Source: Symsagittifera roscoffensis
Taxonomy: Eukaryota > Xenacoelomorpha > Acoela > Convolutidae
Direction: 5' to 3'
Assembly (NCBI RefSeq): GCF_963678635.1
Contig: NC_087067.1
Location: 44,121,829 to 44,185,828 of the forward strand
DNA length: 64,000 nt
This document shows, in pieces, positions 49,396 through 61,300 of the stretch. The position numbers were made by a program, and so were the translations under genes. The notes beneath the pieces were generated by a model that saw nothing but the letters and a program-made list of their open reading frames with translations, searched no databases and was not told the DNA's origin. Each line of letters opens with the position of its first letter. The stretch's first letter is position 1.

Positions 49396-52300
49396 TTTTG
49401 AATTGTAACAGAAATCAAAACAATTAATGCCCGGGTCAAGGTGCTCGATTTATGTTTCAATTTTATCGACCAAAAATTAGTATGGTTTGACCGTCTCGAC
49501 GAAAATTTGGTATCTTTTGACGTCCTCGGCCTATTGTTGGTATGTTTCATCTTTCTCGATTAAATTTGGTATGTTTCGACTTTTGCGACAAATTTGGTAA
49601 ATTTCGTTATTCTCGACCCAAGAAAAGAAGTGCTCAACCCATTCTAGTTATGCTTCAAAATTTCTGTCAGAAATTGCTGTTTCGACTTTCTCGACTTGTC
49701 AACCGAATTTTTCGAGCTTTTCTGTTTGATTCCGCATAGATAATTTTCAACTTTCTCGACTAAAATGGGTATCTTTCGTCTTTGGTCAAAATTTATTTTG
49801 ATTGTTTGATTACTTTTGTTTCATATCAAATTGTTTAAACTTGATTTAATTGTTTACTAGCTTTTCTGGTTCTAATTTTTGCGTTGTTCAACAAAAATGC
49901 CGATAATTGGCGTTGGGAACATGTGCAGTCAGTTTTGTGGTGTTCTTGTATATGGCCAGCAAGTATGCTAGTCTAGCTAACTGTACATTAAGAATACATA
50001 TTTGCTCACTGTGCTCCAACCTATGTCTCGACTGTGCTCGACTTATGTTTTAACATTCTCGACCAAAATCTGGTATGTTCTGACTGTGATAAAATTATGT
50101 TTCGACTCTGAGCAACCTATATTTTGACTGTTTTTGACCTTTTTCGAACTTCCCGAAAAAAAACGGGTTAAACTTTGACTGTTCTTGAATTATATTTTGA
50201 CTGTGCTTGAACTATGTGTGGACTATGCTTGATCTATGTTTCTATGTTTCGACTTTCTCGGTATGTTTTAACTGTTTTCGATAAATGATTCAACTCAGTT
50301 CGACCTCTGTTTCGCCTTTTTTGACCGATGTTGTGTTTGTGTTTACTGTGCTCGATATCTGTTTCGACGATGATCCACTAATGTTTTGATTATGTTTGAC
50401 CTAAGTTTCGTTTTCTTGACAGAAATGGGGTATAATTTAAGTATTTCTGACATGGCTGGACTTGCTTGACGAAAATTCGGTATAGTTTGGCTGTTCTCGT
50501 TATCTGTTTTTGACTGTGATTGAACTATGTTTCGACTGTTTTCGACCTATTTTTCGACTATTTTCGACCATGTTTAATTTTCTCGACAGAAATCGAATAT
50601 ATTTTGACTGCCCTCGTTGTATGCTTCAACTGAGCTCGACCAGTTTTTCGACTGTGTTCGACCAATATTTTGCCTCTATGAACCGAAATTGGGTATGTTT
50701 GACAGTGCTCCATATGTTTCGACTGTGACCTACCTATGTTGCGACTGCGTTTGAACCTCCTCTGTTTTGCCTTTCTCTACCGTTGGTTATGATTCGAGTG
50801 TTCTGAATACACGGTTCGACTGTGCTTGACCTATGTTTTGACTGCGCTTGACCACTGTCTCGTCTTCTAGACTGAAGTTGTGTATGTTTTGACTATGCTA
50901 GATTGTTACCACTTATGTTTCAACTGTGTTCAATCTGCTTTTCAACTATGCTCGACATACATTTTGACTGTGCTCGACCTATGAGTTGAATTTGCTCAAC
51001 CTATATTTCGACTGTGCTTGACGTACGTCTGCTCGAGCTACTTTTCGGCTGAATTCGAACAATTTTTTTTTTACAAAACTTGACTTATGTTTCGACTTTC
51101 ATGACTAAAATCTGAAGTGTTCCGACTATATTCGACTATGAACGACCATCGTTTCAATTTCTTTTGATCTGTTTCAAACTTCTCGACAAATATTAGGCGT
51201 ATTTTGGCTGTTCCATCTATAAGTTTTTACTGTAATTGACCTATGTATTGACTGCTTTCGACCTATATTTCGTGTTTCTCGTGGGAAAAATTTGACTGGA
51301 CGCGATGTATGCTACGACCGTGCTCGACCTTTGTGTCGGCTGTGTTTGATCTATGTTTTGCCTTTCTCGACCGAAGTCGGGTAGGTTTTGACTTTTTCTC
51401 GACCTAAGTTTTGACCGTGCTCGACCTTTGTGTCGACTCCGTTTGATCTATGTTTCGGCTTTCCCGATCAAAGTCGGGTAAGTTTCGACTTTTTCTCGAC
51501 GCAAGTTTTGACCGTGCTCGACTATTGTTCCGACTTCGTTCAACATATATTTCGACTGTACACGACCTGCTTTCCACAACGCTTGGCCCATGATTTGGCT
51601 GTTAACTCTGTCAATCAAATACGGGTACAATGTATTGTGCTTGACCAATGCTTTGACTTTTATTGACCTACTTTATGGTTGTCTTTTTGTTTTATGTTAA
51701 GACTGTTTTGTCTGAGTCTGTGCTTCGACTTTGCTTGACTTATATTCAAATGGAATTGACCTCTGTTTTGACTTTCTCTACCGTTGTTTATGATTCGAGT
51801 GTTCTGAATACACGGTTCGACTGTGCTTGACCTATGTTTTGACTGCGCTTGACCACTGTCTCGTCTTCTAGACTGAAGTTGTGTAAGTTTTGACTATGCT
51901 AGATTGTTACCACTTATGTTTCAACTGTGTTCAATCTGCTTTTCAACTATGCTCGACATACATTTTGACTGTGCTCGACCTATGAGTTGAATTTGCTCAA
52001 CCTATATTTCGACTGTGCTTGACGTACGTCTGCTCGAGCTACTTTTTGGCTGAATTCGACCAATTTTTTTTTTACAATACTTGACTTATGTTTCGACTTT
52101 CATGACTAAAATCTGAAGTGTTCCGACTATATTCGACTATGAACGACCATCGTTTCAATTTCTTTTGATCTGTTTCAAACTTCTCGACAAATATTAGGCG
52201 TATTTTGGCTGTTCCATCGATAAGTTTTTACTGTAATTGACCTATGTATTGACTGCTTTTGACCTATATTTCGTGTTTCTCGTGGGCAAAATTTGACTGG

Positions 52301-55300
52301 ACGCGATGTATGCTACGACTGTGCTCGACCTTTGTGTCGGCTGTGTTTGATCTATGTTTTGCCTTTCTCGACCGAAGTCGGGTAGGTTTTGACTTTTTCT
52401 CGACCTAAGTTTTGACCGTGCTCGACCTTTGTGTCGACTCCGTTTGATCTATGTTTCGGCTTTCTCGACCGAAGTCGGGTAAGTTTCGACTTTTTCTCGA
52501 CGCAAGTTTTGACCGTGCTCGACTATTGTTCCGACTTCGTTCAACATATATTTCGACTGTACACGACCTGCTTTCCACAACGCTTGGACCATGATTTGGC
52601 TGTTAACTCTGTCAATAAAATACGGGTACAATGTATTGTGCTTGACCAATGCTTTGACTTTTATTGACCTACTTTATGGTTGTCTTTTTGTTTTATGTTA
52701 AGACTGTTTTGTCTGAGTCTGTGCTTCGACTTTGCTTGACTTATATTCAAATGGAATTGACCTCTGTTTTGCCTTTCTCTACCGTTGTTTATGATTCGAG
52801 TGTTCTGAATACACAGTTCGACTGTGCTTGACCTCTGTTTTGACTGCGCTTGACCACTGTCTCGTCTTCTAGACTGAAGTTGTGTAAGTTTTGACTATGC
52901 TAGATTGTTACCACTTATGTTTCAACTGTGTTCAATCTGCTTTTCAACTATGCTCGACATACATTTTGACTGTGCTCGACCTATGAATTAGATTTGCTCA
53001 ACCTATATTTCGACTGTGCTTGACATACGTCTGCTTGAGCTACTTTCTGGCTGAATTCAACCAATTTTTTTTTACAACACTTGATTTATGTTTCGACTTT
53101 CATGACTAAAATCTGAAGTGTTCCGACTATATTCGACTATGAACGACCAACGTTTCGATTTTTTTTGATCTGTTTTAAACTCCTCGACAAATATTAAGCG
53201 TATTTCAGCTGTTCCATCTATAAGTCTTCACTGTAATTGACCTTTGTATTGACTGCTTTTGACCTATATTTCGTGTTTCTCGTGGGCAAGCTTCGACTGG
53301 ACTCGATGTATGTTACGACCGTGCTCGACCTTTGTGTCACCCGTGTTTGATCTATGTTTTGCCTTTCTCGACCAAAGTCGGGTAGGTTTTGACTTTTTCT
53401 CGACCTAAGTTTTGACCGTGCTCGACCTTTGTGTCGACTCCGTTTGATCTATGTTTCGCCTTTCTCGACCGAAGTCGGGTAAGTTTCGACTTTTTCTTGA
53501 CCTAAGTTTTGACCGTGGTCGACCTTTGTGTCGACTCCGTTTGATCTATGTTTCGCCTTTCTCGACCGAACTCGGGTAAGTTTCGACTTTTTCTCGACCT
53601 AAGTTTTGACCGTGCTCGACTATTGTTCCGACTTCGTTCAACATATATTTCAACTGTACACGACCCGCTTTCCACCGTGCTTGGCCCATGATTTGGCTGT
53701 TAACTCTGTCGATCAAATACGGGTACAATGTATTGTGCTTGACCAATGCTTTGACTTTTATTGACCTTTTTTATGGTTGTCTTTTTGTTTTATGTTAAAA
53801 CTGTTTTGCCTGAGTCTGTGCTTCGACTTTGCTTGACTTATATTCAAACTTACTCGACCTCTGTTTTGCCTTTCTCTACCGTTGGTTATGATTCGAGTGT
53901 TCTGAATATACGGTTCGACTGTGCTTGACCTATGTTTTGACTGCGCTTGGCCACTGTCTCGTCTTCTGGACTGAAGTTGTGTATGTTTTGACTATGCTAG
54001 ATTGTTACCACTTATGTTTCAACTGTGTTCAATCTGCTTTTCAACTGTGCTCGTCATAAATTTTGACTGTGCTCGACCTATGAGTTGAATTTGCTCAACC
54101 TATATTCGACTCTGCTTGACATACGTCTGCTTGAGCTACTTTTTGGCTGAATTTGACCAAAATTTTTTTTACAACACTTGATTTATGTTTCGACTTTCAT
54201 GACTAATATCTGAAGTGTTCCGACTATATTCGACTATGAACGACCATCGTTTCCATTTCTTTTGATCTGTTTCTAACTTCTCTACAAATTTTAAGCGTAT
54301 TTTGGCCGTTCCATCAATAAGTTTTCACTGTAATTGACCTATGTATTGACTGCTTTCGACCTATATTTCGTGTTTCTCGTGGGCAAGCTTCGACTGGACT
54401 CGATGTATGTTACGACCGTGCTCGACCTTTGTGTCACCTGTGTTTGATCTATGTTTCGCCTTTCTCGACCGAAGTCGGGTAGATTTTGACTTTTTCTCGA
54501 CCTAAGTTTTGACCGTGCTCGATTATTGTTCCGACTTCGTTCGACATATGTTTCGACTGTACACGACCCGCTTTCCACCGTGCTTGGCCCATGATTTGGC
54601 TGTTACTTCTGTCGATCAAATACGGGTACAATGTATTGTGCTTGACCAATGCTTTGACTTTTATTGACCTATTTGACGGTTGTCTTTTTATTTTATGTTA
54701 AGACTGTTTTGTCTGAGTCTGTGCTTCGACTTTGCTTGACTTTTATTCAAATTTAGTCGAGCTCGGTTTTACCTTTCTCTACCGTTGGTTATGATTCGAG
54801 TGTTCTGAATATACGGTTCGACTGTGCTTGACCTATGTTTTGGCTGCGCTTGACCACTGCCTCGTCTTCTGGACTGAAGTTGGTATGTTTTGACTATGCT
54901 GGATTGTTACCACTCTTTGACCTATCTTTCGAATTTCTCGTCCAGAATTGGTGTACGTTTTAAGTGATTTTGACATGTTTTGACTTCCTCAAAGTTCGAT
55001 ATATTTTAGCTGTTCTGATCATATATTTTGATTCTGATTGACCTATGTTTTGGCTGTTTTTGACCTATGTTTTGACTTTTTTGACCCAAACGGGGTTTAT
55101 TTTGACTGGTCTGGATATATGTTTCGACTAAGCTCAGTTTTTATGTCGACTGTGTTTGATCTATATTTAAATTTTCTCAACCAAAATAGGTACATTTCGA
55201 CTGAGCTAGACCTATGAGTCGATTGTGCTCGACTTATGTTTCGACTGCGCTTAAATTTTTTTTCGAGAATGCCTGATCTGTTTTTCCACTCTGCTCAACC

Positions 55301-58300
55301 TATAATTCGGCCAATGTTCCAAGCTGTTTTTTTTCTGCGCAAGAACTATGTTTCGACTGTGCTCAGATTATGCTTTGATTTAGTTTTTTCTATGTTTCAA
55401 CTGTGCTCGACCTATGTTTCCACTGTGCTCGACCTATCTTTTGACTGGTCCCGATATCTACGTTTCCACTGTGCTGCACCTTATGTTACGGCAGTGATCG
55501 ACCGATTTCTGACTGCACTGGATTTATGTTCCGCTTTCTCGACCACAATCTAGCTGTTACGACTGTGCTTGACAATTGTTTTGGCTCTACCCATGTTTCA
55601 ACTGCGTTTGATCTACTTTTCGGCTTTCTCAAGAAAAATGGGGTACGGCTCGAGTGTTTTTGACATGTTTTGATTTTTTTGACCAAAAATAAGTATATTT
55701 TGGCTGTTCTCGCCATATTTTTTTTTACTATGATTGAACTATGATCAACCATTTTCGGCCAATGGTTGATCATAGTTCAATCATAGTAAAAAAAAATGAT
55801 ATCATAGTTCAATCAATGGTTTTCTCGATCAAAATGGGGTATGTTTTGACTGTTCTCGAATTTTGTAGCGACTGGGCTTAATCTATGTTTTGACTTTCTC
55901 GACCAAACATGGGTGCGTTTTGACTGTGCTCAACCTATATTTCCACTGCGCGCGGCCTATGTTTTGGCTGTGTTCGACCAGTTTTACGACCATGCTTGAA
56001 CTACATTTCGACTGTGCTTGAGTGCTTAATCTATGTTTCAACTTTCTCGATCGAAAACCGGTACACTTAGACTGTGCTTGACATATGTTTTGACGAACGT
56101 GATTGACCTATGTCCAAATTGTTTTGACTTATGTTTTGTCTGTGGTTGACTTATGTTTTGATTGTTTTTGAATTGCGTTTGAATTTTACTCACTGATTAT
56201 TTCAACTACGCTTGAGCTATGTTTTGACTCTAATTGACTTATAATTTATAATTTGACCATGAACGACTAACGTTTCGACCTCGTTTGACATTCATTTCGA
56301 CTTTCTCTACCGAAGTTGGGTATGTTTTGAATGTTTTCCATACATGGTTCGACTCTGCTCAATCTATGCCTCTACTGTGCTTGACATCTGTTTTGCTTTT
56401 CTCGGCCGAAGTTGGGTAGTTGTGTATATTTTGACTGTTGTCGTTATGTGTTTTGACTGTGATCTACCTATGTCTGGACTTTATTTGACCCACGTTTTTG
56501 AATTTCCTCCACAGAAATGGGATTTGATTTGACAGTTGTTGGCATGTTTTGACTTTCTCGGCCAAAATAGTGCATATTTTGGCTGTTTTTGTCTATTTTT
56601 TTTACAGTGATTTACCTATGTTTCGACTTTTTTCGACCTATGTTTCAAATTGTTCTGCCAAATTTTATATTTCGGGGGTATCTTTTAGCTGTTTTCGTGT
56701 TTGGTTTGACCGTGATTGACCTATGTTTCGGCTGTTTTGTTTCCAACGTGCTCGACCTTTTTTTCTACCTGTGTTTTGTCTGTGCTTGATCTGTATTTCG
56801 AACTTCTTGACAAAAATTGGATACGTTTTGACTGTGCTCGACCTATATTTTCTTTTTGCTTGGCCTATATTTTGTCTGTTTTCGATCATTTTTTAATGTT
56901 GTATTCGAGCTACGTTTCAATAGTGTTCGACCAATTTTTGAATGTTTATCGAACAATGATTTGACTGTGATCGACCTAAGTATCGATTGCTTTGACTGTG
57001 ATATACCTATGTTTTGAATGTTTCCGAGTTGTGTTTCGACTGTGCACACTTTATTTTTCAGCTGTGCTCAACTATGTTTCAACTGTGCTCGAACAATGTT
57101 TTCACAGTGCTCGACCTACATTTGAACTGTACTCGACATATATTTCGAAATTCTTGACCGACGAAATGGGCGAGGTTTTGACTGTTCTCGATGTATGATT
57201 CGACTGTGCTCCACCTCTGTTTCGCCTTTCTCGACTGAAATCGGGTTTGTTTGACTTTTTTTTTGACTTTCTTGTTCGACCTATTTTTTGACTTTCTTGA
57301 CCAAAATGAGGTATGTTTCGACTTTGCTTGACTTATGTGTCGTCTGTGTTTGACCTTTGTTTCGACTTCCCCGACAAAATGGGGTATATCTCGAATGTTT
57401 TTGATATATGTTTTGGCTGTTCTCGACATATGATTAGCTTTTTTTCGACCAAAATTGTGTTTTTTGACTTTTTTGTTAAAAAAAATTTGGTATGTTTTGA
57501 TTTTGTGCTTGACATTTTAAACACGGAAATGAATTGTTTGTATAAAAACGACGCCCTTAATGTTTTTTCCTTTAAAATTGGTTGTTCCAGTTTTTGAAGA
57601 TTTCCGAATAATTGGTGCTCCGTGTGGTTCTTTAATTAGACTAGTTTTGACTGTTTTTTAGCCGTTTTCGTTATATTGATACACCATCTAGAGAAATTTG
57701 ATGCCTTAAGCTCCATTAAGAACTGTATTTCGTTTAGTTTTTGCTATAGAGTTTGAAATTTGTCAATTGGGATAACCGACACATGAAGTACTTTTTATTA
57801 ACGAATTTTGCAGTCATGGTTCAAATTTAATGCAACTTCGTTTTCACCAAGAAAATGAACAAATTTTTGTCGTTTCTTAGCAATAAGTGCAGATAATGTG
57901 TTCGACAATGAGTGAAACGTAATTTGTTTCAGAGGTGGTTTTTTCGTGGAAACATTGTCGTAACTGAACATGGAAATTGAATATATGGACTCGAATTTGT
58001 TCATTCGGAAGTCAAAGAAAGTAATAAATAATAATGATTGTAGTTCCTGCGAATCGTAGAGGAGCTATCAGTAGGCCTTAACAGTCCTGTCGAGGATAGT
58101 CCATTTGTATTATCTCCCCACATTCCAGACTGTGTTATTTTGCTGACCGAAGCTGTTTTATGCGACTCAAGGCCGTTTTTTTTGCGTCTAGAACTTTTAC
58201 GTGGTACCACTATTGCAGCCAAATTTGGTCAGGTTGTGGTAGACCTGACGCTGGAGGTCAAGTGAGAGCTTGTCCTCACACACTATCATTACCATGGCAT

Positions 58301-61300
58301 GGGATCGAATACACGCTCTGACGATTACAGAGTGAACGCCTTACCACTGTGCTAAGTGCCTCTTGATCCTTATCCTAAAGTAACTTGATCCTTATAATGC
58401 GTAAAAATGACGGATAAAAGATCCATTAAGTTATTCAGACTTGCGTCAGAAAATGAAGATGACTGCTTTCAATGATTTTGAAGCTCTTATGTTCCAACTG
58501 CTTTTGCCAGATGAGTCGACAATTTCAGTAGCCCTGCTAGTGTATGAAGAAACTATCAAATTAAAAAATATTTCGGCAAACATTTTTTACTCGTCCGACA
58601 TTTGCGGCTACAACTTAGTACATCCATTATTTTTGAAAAAAGTTATCTTCGTTCTTTGATGCCTGGATGAGTAACTGTTTCAAATCCTCGATCTGATTTC
58701 ACGCAAAATAAGAACCAAGTCGAGCCAAATTGTTGTTGATAAGGTTTTTTCCACGACAAGAACACCACTGAAACCAATTATGGGCACTGATTAACTAACG
58801 GCTCCTAAAAATTTTTATCCAAAATGCGAGTCCGCCAGAAATCAATGATTCCAGCGTTTGAACAAAAAAGAAAAAAGTTTGATCAATTTGCCCATAAATA
58901 AAAGCGGAAATGCCAGCATCAATTTAGTTTTAATGCTATTTTTTGAGCTTTTACATATATTTTTCCATAAGAATAATCAATATTGGTCAAATCGGGCCGC
59001 TAGAATGCTGTAGTTGTTTTTGGTGTTTTTTTTACAAAAGGAAAGTGACTTTTAAGGATGACTCGAAACTTTTTGTCTTAAATACTCAGTTTATGAAATT
59101 GAGCCCAAAAAGGATAGTAATGATTTTAATGAAAGGTTGTTCAATTTTTGTTGAGTGTATTTTTGAACAGAAAGTGCCATTTGCCTGTAGATGAGCCGCG
59201 AGAGCGGCATTGACATTGTTTGGAGCAATATTTGTCGGTTGCGCAGTTTCTTCACGCGTCGCCAGTTCTTTTGCAAACACCACATTGCAAAAAGCGAGTC
59301 CCACAAATGGAATTATCAAAACCAGCAGGCAATAAGCAACCGTCAGAAAGATGTTGAACAAGTCACAATAGCAAAAGATGGGGTTGAGTTTTTTTGGTTT
59401 TGAGATTTTTTACCTTCAACCGAAAAAAAAACGAGTGTATCCAAAAAATAAATCAGATGTTATGATGATGTATAAGAAAATAAAGATAAAAATGATAACT
59501 TTGCTGGTTGCATTAACGTTATCAGAAACTTTGAAAATTATATCGAAAAAAAAATAGTAAACGTAAGCCCGACCCCATCATTGTACGGCAAGTCCCATCT
59601 GCCTTAAGCTCAGAGACGATCAAAATAGGCAAACATGCCAGAAAACTGCCTGCAAAAATTGCCAGACTTAGCTTCTTCAGATTTTGGATTGTGAAGTTGT
59701 TGTGATGCCATGCAGAGTATTTTGTGAAGACGACCCTGTCTGCTGCTAGAAGAAGATTGTGATAGGTTGCTGTAGTTATCGCTATGAAACTTGTGAAGCG
59801 GAAAGCCTTACACGAGACAACCTAAATTGCAAAACAGACAATTCTCTCTGTAAAAGGTTAAACTGTAGAATTGAAGGCAAGTTTTTGAAGCAAAAACATT
59901 CTAAACGAATCTAGTGTCTAGAAGTTTTTGTACTATTTAGTTATTCGTTATTAAGAACTATTTAGTTATTTCACAACATAGATATTGTGCGGCTTACCTA
60001 AATTTGCTGTTTTTGAGCCTAAGCAGTTTTTGAAGAATTAGGTTTTCTTAAAACTTGTCTTCATGTGAAATTTAGATTCGCATAGCTTAAGGATACTCTT
60101 TGATTTCAGTTAGTATATAAATGACTTTTTAAGATCCGATTCACAAATATGTTGGCTTTGAATGAAGATTAACCCTGCTGACAGATTATTTATTGTACTA
60201 CTTTCTAATGGAATGATTGTCTTACGCGATTAAATTTTTACAAAAATTTCGACATTTTAAATAGCATTTTTGAAGAAAAAAAATGTTTTTATTCAGTCTG
60301 ATAGAAAATAATGATTTAATTTGAAAAAAATTTTATGTGGCAAATTGGAATCTGAAATTTAGCTTCTAATTTGGCTAAATTGGAGAGAAAAATTGCTTTT
60401 TTTAACAGTTTTTTTAACGCGTAGCAAACGCGGCAATTTAGGCTGACTCAGGAACCACTCCAAGTTTAAAGAAGTTAATTGTAATGGTCCAAAATACGCC
60501 ATACTAGAAAACAATTATTTCTTTGATACTTGTCATTGCGTGTAGGGGTCATTTGCTATGAAAAAGAATCTTTTAGAACAAAATTTTTCCACTTTTAAAT
60601 TTTTTTATCGAACGTTTTTTTTCCAAGTAAGCAGCATATGTCGGGTAAATTCAACTGATAGGGGTGGCGGTCCCCATAAATTAAAACAGGCTATGTAGTA
60701 TCCGGTCACCACCCACCCAAGCTCTTTTTGCTCAGAAAAGCCATGTGTTTTAAGCTTATTCCTGCTGTCTGCAAACTTTATTGTCTCACTGGAAGAGATT
60801 TTATGTACAAAATCGGATAAAAATAATGCGTTTAAGGTAAAATTGTATCAGTTGAAAAAATTGGAGTCAAGTGTACATTTAGTAAGAAAAGTATCTGTGT
60901 AAAAAGCTGTTTTTTTTTGCAAAACATTGGATTAAAAACCTCTAAATCAGTAATATTTTAAAGTTGTTTTTTAGCAGAAGTTTTTACCTGCAATCCAAAG
61001 TTTTGCAAAGAATACATTTGGTTTGCTTATATTTTGTTCATCAAATTTTACGTAAAATCACACCTATGGGTTTTCATTTTTCATTAGTGAGTGGTATGCC
61101 CTGCAATGTGTATTTGATTTGAATGCTTCATTAGCCCCAATACTTCCTCCCTCATTTTTTTGACAAAAAACGAGGATAAAATAAACAATGAAATAAACAA
61201 GTGAATTTTTAGCGTTTCAACTATTTCTAGTCATAAATTTGAGCAATCGTTTTTCAAAATTTTTTCGGTTGTTGCTAAAAGTTTAACAAAAAATGTAACT

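Larger units (their letters stand above)
49430..57530. repeat. About 8 kb TCGAC satellite in the GPCR intron
   Basis: Nearly every 20-30 bp contains a variant of 'TTTCGACTGTGCTCGACCTATG' or of the longer 'TTTCGACTTTCTCGACCAAAATTGGGTATG' family (words alternate). Outside 50.8-54.9 kb the units are individually diverged and of irregular length; inside it they form a higher-order repeat. Dozens of open frames on both strands follow the repeat and none is conserved as protein. The array fills most of the intron between the TM5 and TM6-7 exons. Confidence 0.95.

Noticed and set aside
51448-54649. Four near-identical open frames of 66 codons on the minus strand (51448, 52449, 53546, 54449)
   Set aside because: They recur only because the 1 kb higher-order copies are nearly identical. 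The frame has no start context, no recognisable domain and is not maintained elsewhere in the satellite.
49430-57530. Regular short repeats resembling a CRISPR array
   Set aside because: Repeats and intervals vary together and abut each other without unique spacers; period is 22-30 bp with diverged units, the DNA is from an intron-bearing eukaryote, and no cas gene is present. It is a satellite.
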